DNA of 64,000 nt from Algoriphagus iocasae (GCF_014206875.1 NZ_JACIJO010000005.1:1-64000); one strand, 5' to 3'; counted from the first letter of the stretch, positions 38,945 to 48,272 are shown. The notes: generated from the sequence alone by a model not told the origin. Numbers and translations: made by a program.

Positions 38945-39610
38945 ATGAATCCAAAATCTCTTTTCTCAGCCCTCATTTTAGTCCTTATTTTAGGATTGAA
39001 TTCCACATTTGCACAAAGCAACAAATTCGATAAAGAAGTTGCAGACATAAGCCATCACTTGGATAGCATCGGCTGGTCAAAAGGGAGTGTCGTATTCACA
39101 GGAAGCTCTAGTGTTAGGATGTGGAAAAGTCTTCAGAATCAATTCCCAGAAGTCCCAATCATCAATACAGGGTTTGGAGGATCGACGGCCGAGGATTTAG
39201 AAGCACAACTCTTCCCACTGGTTCTGAGATTAGAACCCTCTAAGGTTTTTATTTACGAAGGAGATAATGATATAAACGGCGGGAAAACTGCAGCCGAAAT
39301 CATGACTACTCTAGATGAGATAGTGACAAGAATCCAGAAACAATTACCAAACGCCACTGTCAACTTGATTTCTGCAAAACCAAGTCCATCAAGATGGGAA
39401 TTAAAAACTTCCTATTTGGTGCTCAATGACCTGATGCGTCAATATTGCACCGCACATAAAAATGTGAACTTTGTCAATGTATGGGACATCATGCTGGACA
39501 AAACAGGCGTACCAAGATCAGATATTTTTATTGGAGACAATCTTCATATGAATGAAAAAGGATATGCACTTTGGAAAGAAATTTTCACTCCTTTCCTGAC
39601 GGAAGATTAA
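38945..39610 (+). CDS. Secreted SGNH/GDSL-family hydrolase
   Basis: A 221-residue esterase/lipase-fold protein. Signal peptide of about 24 residues (ending TFAQ). Block I is FTGSSSVRMW (52-60; nucleophile probably Ser55), block III is YEGDNDING with the GxND core, and block V is DNLHMNEKG with the catalytic Asp and His. Substrates of such proteins range from lipids to acetylated glycans; none can be assigned. It stands alone, convergent with the beta-barrel gene 5 bp downstream. Confidence 0.92.
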   Translation: MNPKSLFSALILVLILGLNSTFAQSNKFDKEVADISHHLDSIGWSKGSVVFTGSSSVRMWKSLQNQFPEVPIINTGFGGSTAEDLEAQLFPLVLRLEPSKVFIYEGDNDINGGKTAAEIMTTLDEIVTRIQKQLPNATVNLISAKPSPSRWELKTSYLVLNDLMRQYCTAHKNVNFVNVWDIMLDKTGVPRSDIFIGDNLHMNEKGYALWKEIFTPFLTED

Positions 39611-39615
39611 CCACC

Positions 39616-40206
39616 TTATTTAATCTGAAAAGAAAGGCCAAGGATAATCTGTTCCGTGCGGAAATTGTCTTTTCTCTTTAAAAATTGATCCAAAGTTAAT
39701 TTTTGGTCATTGAAAACTCGTTCATATCGAAGATCCAATCCTACTGGACCAACATTAACCCCAAGACCAAATTGATACCCGAGAAACAAATTCTTATCCG
39801 GGGAATTTTCGAAAAAATCAGAATAATTATCCTTTAAACTATAGTGAAATGAAGGGCCTCCCACCAGGCTGATGAATTTGAAAAAATTCATACCCACTAA
39901 AACAGGAGCATCAAGACGTTGCAATTTCACTGTTCCTAAACCTGTGTCAAATTTTGTATTGGAATACAATAACTCAGGTCTTAGAAACAAATCATAATGC
40001 CCGAGTTTATAAAAAGCACCAAAATGATATCCTGAAGAAGCTCTTGGATTTTTCCAGATCGACTCAGCGTCTTTAAAATTTTTTCCCGAGGTGGAATAAT
40101 TCAGCCCACCTTTTACTCCAAAACCCGGCCCTTTATTTTGAGCAAATGCCAAAACCCCACTCAGAAATAAAGTCAAAAACAGAAAGTAAGATCGTAAATT
40201 TTTCAT
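39616..40206 (-). CDS. Small outer-membrane beta-barrel protein (PorT-like fold)
   Basis: About 196 residues from ATG 40206. A signal peptide of about 23 residues (ending AFAQ) is followed by GFGVKGGLNYST and alternating amphipathic strands ending in an aromatic/hydrophobic C-terminal strand (IILGLSFQIK), the pattern of the porin-family outer-membrane beta-barrel (PF13568) group. The function is unknown. It converges on the SGNH gene with 5 bp between, and the glutaminase gene lies upstream on the same strand. Confidence 0.85.
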   Translation of the reverse strand: MKNLRSYFLFLTLFLSGVLAFAQNKGPGFGVKGGLNYSTSGKNFKDAESIWKNPRASSGYHFGAFYKLGHYDLFLRPELLYSNTKFDTGLGTVKLQRLDAPVLVGMNFFKFISLVGGPSFHYSLKDNYSDFFENSPDKNLFLGYQFGLGVNVGPVGLDLRYERVFNDQKLTLDQFLKRKDNFRTEQIILGLSFQIK

Positions 40207-40266
40207 TCCAAGTGCCATTTTAGGATTTATATCAAAAAAAGAACCAAACGAAGCTTTTGCCGAAAT

Positions 40267-41181
40267 TTAAAATAATGAGAAGGCCAATTTATCAGTCAAA
40301 AGCTCCAAAGCTCGGATTGATTTGACAGAATTTCCTTTCTCATTGAGTTCAGGACTCCAAACTGCAATGCTAAACTTATGAGGCATCACTGCAGCGACTC
40401 CTCCCCCGACTCCGCTTTTCCCGGGCAATCCCACTTTAAACGCAAACTCCCCCGCTTCATCATAAAACCCGCAAGTCAGCATCAATGCATTCACTCTTCG
40501 GGATTGGCTTTCGGTTAAAATCTGTCTATTGGCAAAAATTGAAAACCCATCATTGGCCAAAAAGGAAAAGGATTTGGCGAGATCTACGCAACTCATCTCC
40601 ATGGAGCAATGTGAAAAATACACATCTAGCACCTGATCTATTGGATTATTGAAATTCTTGAAAGATTTAAGAAAATAAGCCAATGCTGTATTTCGCTCTC
40701 CATGGTTCTTTTCTGAAATCTGTACTTCAGGATTGATTTTCACACATGTAGCACCTGCCAATTCATTGATAAAGTCGGTAATCTGATCAATAGGATTTTC
40801 GAACTTACTGCACAAGGCATCGGTAATCACCAGAGCTCCGGCATTGATAAAAGGATTTCTTGGTATTCCCTTTTCATATTCCAGTTGAGCAATAGAATTG
40901 AAAGGATCACCGCTTGGCTCCACATTCACCCGAGTCCAAAGCTTTGAGTTGAAAAAATTAAACACCATAGTCAGTGTAAATACCTTGCTGATACTCTGAA
41001 TTGAAAACGCCTTCTGACGGTCTCCTACGCCATACACATTGCCTTTGAGATCCACGAGAGCTATCCCAAACTGATTCGGATTGACGTTTCCAATCTCAGG
41101 AATATAGTCGGCGACTTTGCCTCGGAGATTCTCCTCCTGCACCTCATGGTACACTTCTTCTATTAGCTGCTGGTAGTCCAT
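40267..41181 (-). CDS. glsA: Glutaminase A
   Basis: Hydrolyses glutamine to glutamate and ammonia; serine-dependent fold related to beta-lactamases. From ATG 41181 (MDYQQLIEEVYHE) it has 304 residues, the usual size. The active-site SxxK is Ser63-Lys66 (FSIQSISKVF). NPFINAGALV, NGGFSIFAN-like DGFSIFANRQIL and LPGKSGVGGGVAAVMP are family signatures. The frame is open 18 codons further, but that extension lacks homology. In other bacteria it supports acid resistance or glutamate supply. Confidence 0.96.
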   Translation of the reverse strand: MDYQQLIEEVYHEVQEENLRGKVADYIPEIGNVNPNQFGIALVDLKGNVYGVGDRQKAFSIQSISKVFTLTMVFNFFNSKLWTRVNVEPSGDPFNSIAQLEYEKGIPRNPFINAGALVITDALCSKFENPIDQITDFINELAGATCVKINPEVQISEKNHGERNTALAYFLKSFKNFNNPIDQVLDVYFSHCSMEMSCVDLAKSFSFLANDGFSIFANRQILTESQSRRVNALMLTCGFYDEAGEFAFKVGLPGKSGVGGGVAAVMPHKFSIAVWSPELNEKGNSVKSIRALELLTDKLAFSLF

Positions 41182-41312
41182 GTTGGAAAAGTGTGGAAAA
41201 TTGGGAAGGAAAAAAAGATTTTTTTGAGATATCAACTATGAGATAATTTAACATTCAGAAAATGGCTGACAGTTATTTCATGTTTGAGAAGAAAATAAAA
41301 CAAAGATGAAGA

Positions 41313-41384
41313 TGTCAGCCTGAGCGAAGTCGAAGGCCTTTCAACTTTAGTAAAACTTTGTCCTCGACTCCGCTCGGACTGACA
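41313..41384. repeat. REP-like palindrome, copy B
   Basis: The left arm starts TGTCAGCCTGAGCGAAGTCG (41313) and the right arm ends GAGTCG-type CGCTCGGACTGACA (41384). Read on the minus strand it equals copy A (37491-37539) with a 24-base longer loop; the arms match 24/24 and 23/24. It lies between glsA and the padR gene, in a 300-base gap otherwise without features apart from the operator described next. Confidence 0.8.
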
Positions 41385-41446
41385 TGTATCCCGATAACAA
41401 CTAGACGTTCGATTGATAATAAAAAATCATACCTCAGAATCTTATG

Positions 41447-41469
41447 TATATAATATTTTTATATATTTG
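41447..41469 (+). promoter_or_regulatory. Promoter -7 element with overlapping inverted repeat upstream of padR
   Basis: TATATAA (41447-41453) and TTATATA (41459-41465) form a perfect inverted repeat that overlaps TATATTTG (41462-41469), a TAnnTTTG element 26 bases before the padR ATG. It could be the site where the PadR protein represses its own operon. The AT-rich setting makes chance dyads common. Confidence 0.4.
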
Positions 41470-41494
41470 GGAAAGCTAGGTAATACAGCAAAAC

Positions 41495-41842
41495 ATGTCG
41501 AACAACAATCTGATCAAAGGCTCGCTCCAAACCATCATTCTCAAACTTCTGGAGGAGAATGAAAAAATGTATGGCTATGAAATCACCCAACGGGTGAAGG
41601 AACTGACTGCGGGGGAAATCAAAATCACCGAAGGTGCGCTCTACCCTGCGCTGCACAAGCTGGAAGCTGAAGGGTTGCTCAGCACGGAAATCCAGCAGGT
41701 GGATAACCGGGTGCGGAAATACTACAGCCTAACTAAAGATGGTCAAAAGGAAGTCACCAGTAAAATGTCTGAGTTGCAAGGCTTCGTAGAGAACCTTCAG
41801 CGAATTCTGACTCCGGACCTAAAACCGGGTTTTAATATCTGA
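41495..41842 (+). CDS. PadR-family transcriptional regulator
   Basis: A 115-residue winged-helix repressor. The N-terminal wHTH (about 5-80) shows LIKGSLQTIILKLLEENEK, YGYEITQRVKEL, EGALYPALHKLEAEGLL and the wing RVRKYYSLTKDGQ; a short C-terminal helix serves for dimerisation. PadR regulators commonly control adjacent membrane proteins. Here three paralogous membrane genes follow within 20 bp, so this is the likely regulator of that operon. Confidence 0.95.
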   Translation: MSNNNLIKGSLQTIILKLLEENEKMYGYEITQRVKELTAGEIKITEGALYPALHKLEAEGLLSTEIQQVDNRVRKYYSLTKDGQKEVTSKMSELQGFVENLQRILTPDLKPGFNI

Positions 41843-41861
41843 TTTTTTTTACGTGACAATT

Positions 41862-42542
41862 ATGAGAAAATTAACAGAAAAGGAACTTGATCAGGTAAAA
41901 AAGGTGATTGCGGCCAAAGAGTTGACTTCAGCGGAAATCGTGATTGAAATCTATGACCATTATGTAAGTCATTTGGAAAGTTTTGAAAGTTCGAAATTCG
42001 AATCTGAGCTGTTTGAATTGGAGCAAAAATTCACATTTGGGTATTGTCATTCCCTTCAGGCAAAGCTCTTTAAAGCCTCAAAAAATGATATCTTGAGCTT
42101 TCAATGGTCGATTTTCAAAACCTATTTCACTTGGCCTAAATTCTTGGCAACTACTTTTTTCTTGGCGATTTATATTATCATTTGGATGGAGGTCGAACAT
42201 AAAACAAAAGCTCAGCTTCTTATTATTCCTATGATTTCGATTGTGATTTTATCAGCTTGGATTTACTATCGATCATTTAAAAAAGTAAGAAAAATCAAAA
42301 AAATGATTGATAGCCCAAGAACCATAGAGTCATCACTCTTGAAAGTCATCATGATCCAGCTATCCTTAATCACATCTTCCTTTAATTTATTGATTTTAAC
42401 TCCAAAAATATTTGATATCCCAGAATTTATGGAAAGCCCTTATTTCTTAGCGGCGACTTTGGCTTTGTTTTTATTTTATGCCAGTTATTCACTGACACTT
42501 TTCGAGGCCTGGAAGATCAAATCTAGAACTGCGCTGATATGA
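41862..42542 (+). CDS. PadR-linked four-TM membrane protein, paralogue 1
   Basis: 226 residues from ATG 41862 (a GTG 9 bases upstream is possible). The N-terminal soluble part (about 1-75) has LTEKELDQVKKVI and the motif EIYDHYVSHLE, shared with the two following proteins. Four hydrophobic segments follow at about 88-107, 116-133, 150-175 and 190-212. I do not recognise a named function. The N-terminal part resembles the prefix domain found on membrane proteins next to PadR genes. It overlaps the next gene by 4 bp. Confidence 0.82.
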   Translation: MRKLTEKELDQVKKVIAAKELTSAEIVIEIYDHYVSHLESFESSKFESELFELEQKFTFGYCHSLQAKLFKASKNDILSFQWSIFKTYFTWPKFLATTFFLAIYIIIWMEVEHKTKAQLLIIPMISIVILSAWIYYRSFKKVRKIKKMIDSPRTIESSLLKVIMIQLSLITSSFNLLILTPKIFDIPEFMESPYFLAATLALFLFYASYSLTLFEAWKIKSRTALI

Positions 42543-43156
42543 AACTTACCAAAAACCAAATCCACAAAATACAATCCTCACTGTCTGGCAGAAGAATCTA
42601 TTATGATGATATCAAAGCAGAATTAGTAGATCATTTTGCTTCAAAAGTAGAAGACGCAATGGAGAAAGGTAGTTCTTTTGATAAGGCCTTCTCAGAAATA
42701 AGTAAAGAAATAAATCCATCCCAATTTCAGAGGAAGCTTTTGCTAGCCACTCACATAGGCTTTCTTAAAAACATAGCTTCAAATATGTTGAAAGGATCAA
42801 TTCTATTGAAAAGCATTTTACTGTTTGCCGTTTGGGTAATCATCATTAATTTCTTTGAATACAGCCCTGATGTAGCAGAAAGGCATGTAAAAACCATATT
42901 CATCGGTACTACAGTAGGCTTAGCATTGATAGGGCTTTGGGGAGGATTATTGAAAAATTCAAAAGTTGTAGCTGCGGGCAATACACTTTGGCTTATGATC
43001 TGCATTTCTCAGTTTGTGCTTAACCTTGACTTAATGGTATGGCTTGGACTATCTCCTATTTTAGCCATTTGCTTAATTACATTTTTGCTTTCACATCTGT
43101 TTATTGCTGGACTTTCGGAGGTAGTTTTTCAAACAAAAAGACTTAAAACAGCATGA
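42539..43156 (+). CDS. PadR-linked four-TM membrane protein, paralogue 2
   Basis: 205 residues. The N-terminal part has LTKNQIHKIQSSLSG, then IKAELVDHFASKVEDAME with the E-L-x-D-H motif, and four TM segments at about 86-105, 118-137, 140-160 and 163-190. It overlaps both neighbours by 4 bp (ATGA), so translation of the three genes is coupled. Sequence identity to paralogues 1 and 3 outside the N-terminal motif is low by eye. Function unknown. Confidence 0.82.
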   Translation: MKLTKNQIHKIQSSLSGRRIYYDDIKAELVDHFASKVEDAMEKGSSFDKAFSEISKEINPSQFQRKLLLATHIGFLKNIASNMLKGSILLKSILLFAVWVIIINFFEYSPDVAERHVKTIFIGTTVGLALIGLWGGLLKNSKVVAAGNTLWLMICISQFVLNLDLMVWLGLSPILAICLITFLLSHLFIAGLSEVVFQTKRLKTA

Positions 43157-43851
43157 AACTATCTCCTTCCCAAATCGACACCCTCAAAAAACTGATTTCC
43201 TACAAAGGTTATCCCGAGATCGACTTGCAATATGAGATCTTGGATCATGTAGCCTGCAAGGTAGAAGTATTATTGGAGGAAAAGCCAGATATGTCGCTTG
43301 ACGACGCTTTTAGGAAAGTCCATAGTGAATTCGGGATCTTTGGTTTTTCTGATTTGGCTGAGTCCTATACCAAAAGCATAGAAAAACGCTATCGAAGATT
43401 CTTCTGGGAAGAATTTGTGGAGTTTTTCACGAGCTATAGAATCATTTACCCTGCAGGGATTGGATTTATTCTGTATTGGCTGAGTGTAAACACAAGACCG
43501 TTTGGGTATGAATTGACTTTACCCAATTGGGCTGTTCTTTTCTTTTTCGCAGGACTAATTTTTATTGTTGCAAGCTACTATAGGGTGAATAAAAGTCTTA
43601 AGAACTATGTGGCATATAAAAGCACCAACAATTTTATGCTAATCCTTAATTTCTTTTTGCAACTCAATGTAAACGGTTTAAGATTTTTTGACAACCCAAA
43701 TTACGTAATAGATTTTACTGGTAAAGGGGTTATCATGGCATTAGGACTGTTGCTAATAGCCATTTCTTTCTTATCGATTTTCCTTCTGCCTAGAGTTTTG
43801 GACAGGTCTATTGAAGAAATCAGAAAGCTACAGGCCATTTATGAGGGGTAA
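43153..43851 (+). CDS. PadR-linked four-TM membrane protein, paralogue 3
   Basis: 232 residues. It begins LSPSQIDTLKKLISYKG, followed by LQYEILDHVACKVEVLLEE with the same E-I-L-D-H core and an acidic segment DDAFRKVHSEFG. Four TM segments lie at about 94-112, 121-140, 158-175 and 195-218. It is the last gene of the padR operon; the 147-base gap to the convergent GH92 gene shows no clear terminator. Function unknown. Confidence 0.82.
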   Translation: MKLSPSQIDTLKKLISYKGYPEIDLQYEILDHVACKVEVLLEEKPDMSLDDAFRKVHSEFGIFGFSDLAESYTKSIEKRYRRFFWEEFVEFFTSYRIIYPAGIGFILYWLSVNTRPFGYELTLPNWAVLFFFAGLIFIVASYYRVNKSLKNYVAYKSTNNFMLILNFFLQLNVNGLRFFDNPNYVIDFTGKGVIMALGLLLIAISFLSIFLLPRVLDRSIEEIRKLQAIYEG

Positions 43852-43998
43852 AATCATATTCTAAACAACTACCTGATTATGAAACTGATGTAGTTTATAA
43901 TTTTACATAAAAGCCTCTTTGCTATTTAACTTTATACCTTCTTCAACTTTTAGCCTTGATTATTAACCCTTGCTAATTGATCATTAAATATTGACCAT

Positions 43999-46149
43999 TC
44001 AATTCGTCACAAGCTCAATCTTTCCACCTTTTCTAAACAGCTCGTGCCCTACATAATATCCATCTAAAGGCTTGCCGTTGACTTTGATTTCCTTCAGTTT
44101 TCTACCTCCATTCGGTTTCAGGATCACCAAATCACTACCGATATCAACTTTCCAGGTAACCTCATCAAACAGTGGCACAGTCACTAAATAATCCGCATCG
44201 GCAGGTGACATAGGATAAAGGCCCACTGCAGCACAAACGAACCAAGACGACATTTCCCCAGCATCATCCATTCCTGACAAAGCCAAACCTTCTGGGCCAA
44301 TACCGTAAAGTTCATTCATGATCTTATCCAGAATAGCCTGTGATTTTTCCGGCTTGTTCACATAGTAATAAGCAAATGGAGCCTCATGATCAGGTTGATT
44401 CCCCTGACAATATTGCCCGATGAAAGTAGATATGTTTCTGGCAATGTGATTTGGATTCCAAGGTTTGGTAAAAAACTCATCCAGCTTTGCCTCAAACTTA
44501 TCAGGCCCTCCGTATAGACTCACTAGTCCTGGCATATCGTGAGGAGCGTAAAAAGAAACCTGCCAGGCATTTGCTTCTCTAAACATATACTCATAATAGG
44601 GATACTCTGAATCAAATGGTGAAATCCAATCTCCATTTTCAAGCCTTCCTCTCATGAAATTTATCGATGGATCAAAAACGTTTTGATAGTTTTTGGAGCG
44701 CTTCATTAGGTCTTGGAAATGTTCTTTATCCCCGAGCGTATCAGCCAAAATCGCCAATGAATAATCATCATAGGCATATTCCAAAGTCTTGGAAACTCCC
44801 GCTCTGGCTTTGGTTTCTACATGAGGCTTCTCAACATCTGGATCTGAGATATAGCCTTTGGCAATATATTCCTCCACAAATGCCCGTGGACTACCTGATT
44901 CATAAGCATTGCGAAGAAGATATTGATAGGCTTTTTCTACTTCAAAATTATCAATACCTCTTTTGTAAGAGCCTGCTATAAATGGAGCTCCATGATCTCC
45001 ATGGAAGAAAGTCGGTACAAAACCTGTAATCTCAGCTCGACTGATCAAAGATGAAATCACATCACCGGTTACTTCTGGAGACAGAATACTCAAAAGCACC
45101 AACTTATTTCTATAAGTATCCCATAGAGATGGGATGGTATAATACTTAAAATCCTGTTTTTGGATTTTCCCAGCCTCATCTGAAAATTCTCCATTCACAT
45201 CACTGCGTAAAGCCGGCCAAAGGAAAGTCCGATAAAGGGAAGTATAGAACATTTCCTTATTTCGATGGCTGTCACTTTTCACAGAAATTTTCGAAAGCAA
45301 ACCATCCCATTCCTTAACGGCTGCCTTTTGAACTTCTTCAAAGGAGGTGTCTATTGATTCACTTTCCAGGTTTTCTTTTGCATTAGCAATGCTCACATAA
45401 GAAATACCAATTTTCATGACCACTTTTCCAGCTTCTTTATCAGAAATTGAAACTATGGCGTATCCATCTTTTTCTCCTTTTGACTCCAATTTCAGATTAA
45501 AGACTTCATGGTTTAGAACTGCATAGAAATGAACTTTATCTCTTCCTACTCGCTGAAAACCCTCTAAGACGTTTGTTCCAACGAGATTAATATCCCAATC
45601 CGAAACTCCGTTATTGGCTTTTCCCAAGCCAAAAAGAATCCTTCGGCCTTCTGGTTTTTCAAAAAGATACTCATGAATCCCTGTTCTTAGCGTCGAAGTC
45701 AATTTCACCCCAACCTTATAATCATCCAAGAACACCTCATAATATCCTGGGCTGGCATATTCATTTTCATGCGAAAAAGTAGATTTAAAGGGAGCAGTTG
45801 CTTCTTGTGAAATAGGAAGAACAGGAAGATTACAAAGATTCCAATGTCCTTTATTAGTATGAGCAAAACCTAAAATCTCTGAATCCTCATACTCATATCC
45901 TGCTCCGGATCCCCATTTTGTAATTGGGCTAAGCTGAACCATGGCATTTGGAAGTGCACTTCCGGGAAAAGTCAACCCTGCCCAGACCCTCCAGTCCCTA
46001 GGTGGTGTATATCCAATCACAGAAGGGTCTGTCAGCGGAGCCGTACCTATAAAAGGATTGACTAGGTCAGTTGGTTTTTCTTGACCAAAAGCGTTTTGTA
46101 ATACAAAAAATCCTAATACCCAAAATGGCATCCTCAAATTCAATCTCAT
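43999..46149 (-). CDS. GH92-family exo-alpha-mannosidase, secreted
   Basis: About 716 residues from ATG 46149 (MRLNLRMPFWVLGFFVLQ, signal peptide ending AFGQ). The frame is open 19 codons further upstream without signal character. GH92 enzymes are Ca2+-dependent, inverting alpha-mannosidases that trim N-glycan or yeast mannan mannose. Signatures seen: VNPFIGTAPLTDP at the mature N-terminus, GLTFPGSALPNAMVQLSP, GFAHTNKGHWNLCNLPVLP, SLWDTYRNKLVLLSIL and GNQPDHEAPFAYYY, with DDAGEMSSWFVCAAVGLYP near the C-terminus. It stands alone, divergent from typA. Confidence 0.95.
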   Translation of the reverse strand: MRLNLRMPFWVLGFFVLQNAFGQEKPTDLVNPFIGTAPLTDPSVIGYTPPRDWRVWAGLTFPGSALPNAMVQLSPITKWGSGAGYEYEDSEILGFAHTNKGHWNLCNLPVLPISQEATAPFKSTFSHENEYASPGYYEVFLDDYKVGVKLTSTLRTGIHEYLFEKPEGRRILFGLGKANNGVSDWDINLVGTNVLEGFQRVGRDKVHFYAVLNHEVFNLKLESKGEKDGYAIVSISDKEAGKVVMKIGISYVSIANAKENLESESIDTSFEEVQKAAVKEWDGLLSKISVKSDSHRNKEMFYTSLYRTFLWPALRSDVNGEFSDEAGKIQKQDFKYYTIPSLWDTYRNKLVLLSILSPEVTGDVISSLISRAEITGFVPTFFHGDHGAPFIAGSYKRGIDNFEVEKAYQYLLRNAYESGSPRAFVEEYIAKGYISDPDVEKPHVETKARAGVSKTLEYAYDDYSLAILADTLGDKEHFQDLMKRSKNYQNVFDPSINFMRGRLENGDWISPFDSEYPYYEYMFREANAWQVSFYAPHDMPGLVSLYGGPDKFEAKLDEFFTKPWNPNHIARNISTFIGQYCQGNQPDHEAPFAYYYVNKPEKSQAILDKIMNELYGIGPEGLALSGMDDAGEMSSWFVCAAVGLYPMSPADADYLVTVPLFDEVTWKVDIGSDLVILKPNGGRKLKEIKVNGKPLDGYYVGHELFRKGGKIELVTN

Positions 46150-46364
46150 AAATCCTGAATTATCAATAGTTAAGTGTTTATCATCCAGCCTTTTAAAAAT
46201 CAGCAAAATGAACTAACAATTCTAATCATACTACACCCATATTCAAACAAGAATTTGATTGACGGAAAGCCCATATTGAGTTAAAATGAAACTTTTTACC
46301 CGGTTATACTCTATAAAAAGCGTAAACTTCATTAAGTCATAACCTTACTGCAAAATATTATTCG

Positions 46365-46372
46365 TACTTTTG
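46365..46372 (+). promoter_or_regulatory. -7 promoter element of typA
   Basis: TACTTTTG followed by C fits TAnnTTTG and lies 19 bases before the typA ATG; no exact TTG is found at the expected -33 position. Confidence 0.5.
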
Positions 46373-46391
46373 CGGCTCAATTAGGCAAACC

Positions 46392-48197
46392 ATGCAAAAT
46401 ATTCGGAATATCGCGATCATCGCACACGTTGACCACGGCAAAACTACCTTGGTTGATAAAATCATTCATGCTTCTAAAATATTCAGAGAGAACCAACAGT
46501 TTGATGACCTGATCTTGGACAACAACGACTTGGAACGTGAAAGAGGAATTACCATTCTTTCTAAAAACGTTTCGGTTCGATACAGAGACACCAAAATCAA
46601 CATCATTGACACTCCTGGTCACGCCGATTTCGGTGGTGAAGTAGAACGTGTATTGAAGATGGCTGATGGCGTTATCCTTTTGGTGGATGCTTTCGAAGGC
46701 CCAATGCCTCAGACAAGATTCGTTCTTGGAAAAGCATTGGATCTTGGATTGACTCCAATCGTTGTTGTAAACAAAGTAGACAAAGAAAACTGTCGTCCTG
46801 ATGAAGTTCATGAAGCAGTTTTTGACTTGATGTTTAACTTGGATGCAACAGAAGAGCAATTGGATTTCCAAACTCTTTATGGTTCTGCAAAGCAAAACTG
46901 GATGGGTCCTGACTGGAAAACTCCAACAGACTCTATCATCCCTTTGCTTGATGCAATTGTGGATCATATTCCTGCTCCAAAAATCGAAGAGGGATCTCTT
47001 CAGATGCAGATCACTTCTTTGGATTACTCTAACTTCGTAGGACGTATTGCCATCGGAAGAGTAAAAAGAGGAACTATCAAAGAAGGAGCGCAAGTGACTC
47101 TTTGTAAAGTGGGTGATGTTTTCAAAAAAGTAAAAGTTAAAGAACTTCATACTTTCGAAGGTTTGGGTAAGGCCAAAGTTTCAGAAGTAGTAGCAGGTGA
47201 TATTTGTGCTGTAACCGGAATCGAAGATTTTGAAATCGGTGATACCATTGCTTCCGCAGAAAATCCAGAGCCATTGAAGCGAATCGCTATCGATGAGCCT
47301 ACTATGAACATGCTTTTCACTATCAACAACTCTCCTTTCTTCGGTAAAGAAGGGAAATTTGTGACTTCCCGTCACTTGAGAGATCGTTTGATGAAGGAAA
47401 CTGAAAAGAATCTTGCCTTGAGAGTTGAATCAACTGATTCTGAAGATAAGTTCTTGGTTTATGGACGTGGTATTCTTCACTTGTCGGTTTTGATCGAAAC
47501 TATGAGAAGAGAAGGTTACGAACTTCAGGTAGGTCAGCCTCAGGTTATCTACAGAGAAATCGACGGTGTAAACTGCGAGCCAATTGAAACATTGGTGGTA
47601 GACGTACCTGCTGAATCTTCTGGTAAAGTAATTGAATTAGCTACTCAGCGTAAAGGTGAATTGTTGATCATGGAGCCTAAAGGTGATCTTCAGCATTTGG
47701 AATTCAAAATCCCTTCTAGAGGTTTGATAGGATTGAGAAACAACGTATTGACTGCTACTCAAGGTGAAGCGATCATGAATCACAGATTCACTGCATATGA
47801 GCCTTTCAAAGGAGCAATTCCTGAAAGAAATACCGGTTCTATCATTTCTATGGAAGGTGGAGCTTGTACAGCTTATGCGATCGACAAACTTCAGGACAGA
47901 GGTACTTTCTTCGTTAATCCAGGAGAGGAATTATACGGAGGCCAGGTAATCGGAGCTCATAACAGAGACAATGATATCGTGGTAAACGTACAGAAAGGCA
48001 AGAAATTGACCAACATGAGAGCTTCAGGTTCTGATGATAACACGAAGATTGCTCCTGCTGTGAAATTCTCTTTGGAAGAGTCTATGGAATACATCCAAAA
48101 AGACGAATACTTGGAGATCACTCCTAAAACTATCCGAATGAGAAAAATCTATTTGGACGAAGGAGAAAGAACAAGAATGGCAAAGAAGGAGGCTTAA
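46392..48197 (+). CDS. typA: Ribosome-associated GTPase TypA/BipA
   Basis: Translational GTPase that binds the ribosome at the A site and helps 50S assembly and stress adaptation. 601 residues. G1 is AHVDHGKT (11-18), G2 lies in ERERGITILSK, G3 is DTPGHADFGGEV and G4 is NKVDKE. EF-G-like domains II, III and V and the specific C-terminal domain (about 480-601, with the positive stretch NVQKGKKLTNMRAS) follow. A single gene with its own promoter and terminator. Confidence 0.98.
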   Translation: MQNIRNIAIIAHVDHGKTTLVDKIIHASKIFRENQQFDDLILDNNDLERERGITILSKNVSVRYRDTKINIIDTPGHADFGGEVERVLKMADGVILLVDAFEGPMPQTRFVLGKALDLGLTPIVVVNKVDKENCRPDEVHEAVFDLMFNLDATEEQLDFQTLYGSAKQNWMGPDWKTPTDSIIPLLDAIVDHIPAPKIEEGSLQMQITSLDYSNFVGRIAIGRVKRGTIKEGAQVTLCKVGDVFKKVKVKELHTFEGLGKAKVSEVVAGDICAVTGIEDFEIGDTIASAENPEPLKRIAIDEPTMNMLFTINNSPFFGKEGKFVTSRHLRDRLMKETEKNLALRVESTDSEDKFLVYGRGILHLSVLIETMRREGYELQVGQPQVIYREIDGVNCEPIETLVVDVPAESSGKVIELATQRKGELLIMEPKGDLQHLEFKIPSRGLIGLRNNVLTATQGEAIMNHRFTAYEPFKGAIPERNTGSIISMEGGACTAYAIDKLQDRGTFFVNPGEELYGGQVIGAHNRDNDIVVNVQKGKKLTNMRASGSDDNTKIAPAVKFSLEESMEYIQKDEYLEITPKTIRMRKIYLDEGERTRMAKKEA

Positions 48198-48238
48198 TTA
48201 GATTTTAGAACCAAGATCCTAGAATCAAGCTAAATGCG

Positions 48239-48272
48239 AATCCCTCAAAACGAAAGTTTGAGGGATTTTTTT
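48239..48272 (+). terminator. Terminator of typA
   Basis: TCCCTCAAA (48241-48249) pairs with TTTGAGGGA (48257-48265) and is followed by seven T. Confidence 0.9.

Noticed and set aside
46377-47150. 257-codon minus-strand frame inside typA
   Set aside because: The length results from codon bias of typA on the other strand; no signal, motif or start context.
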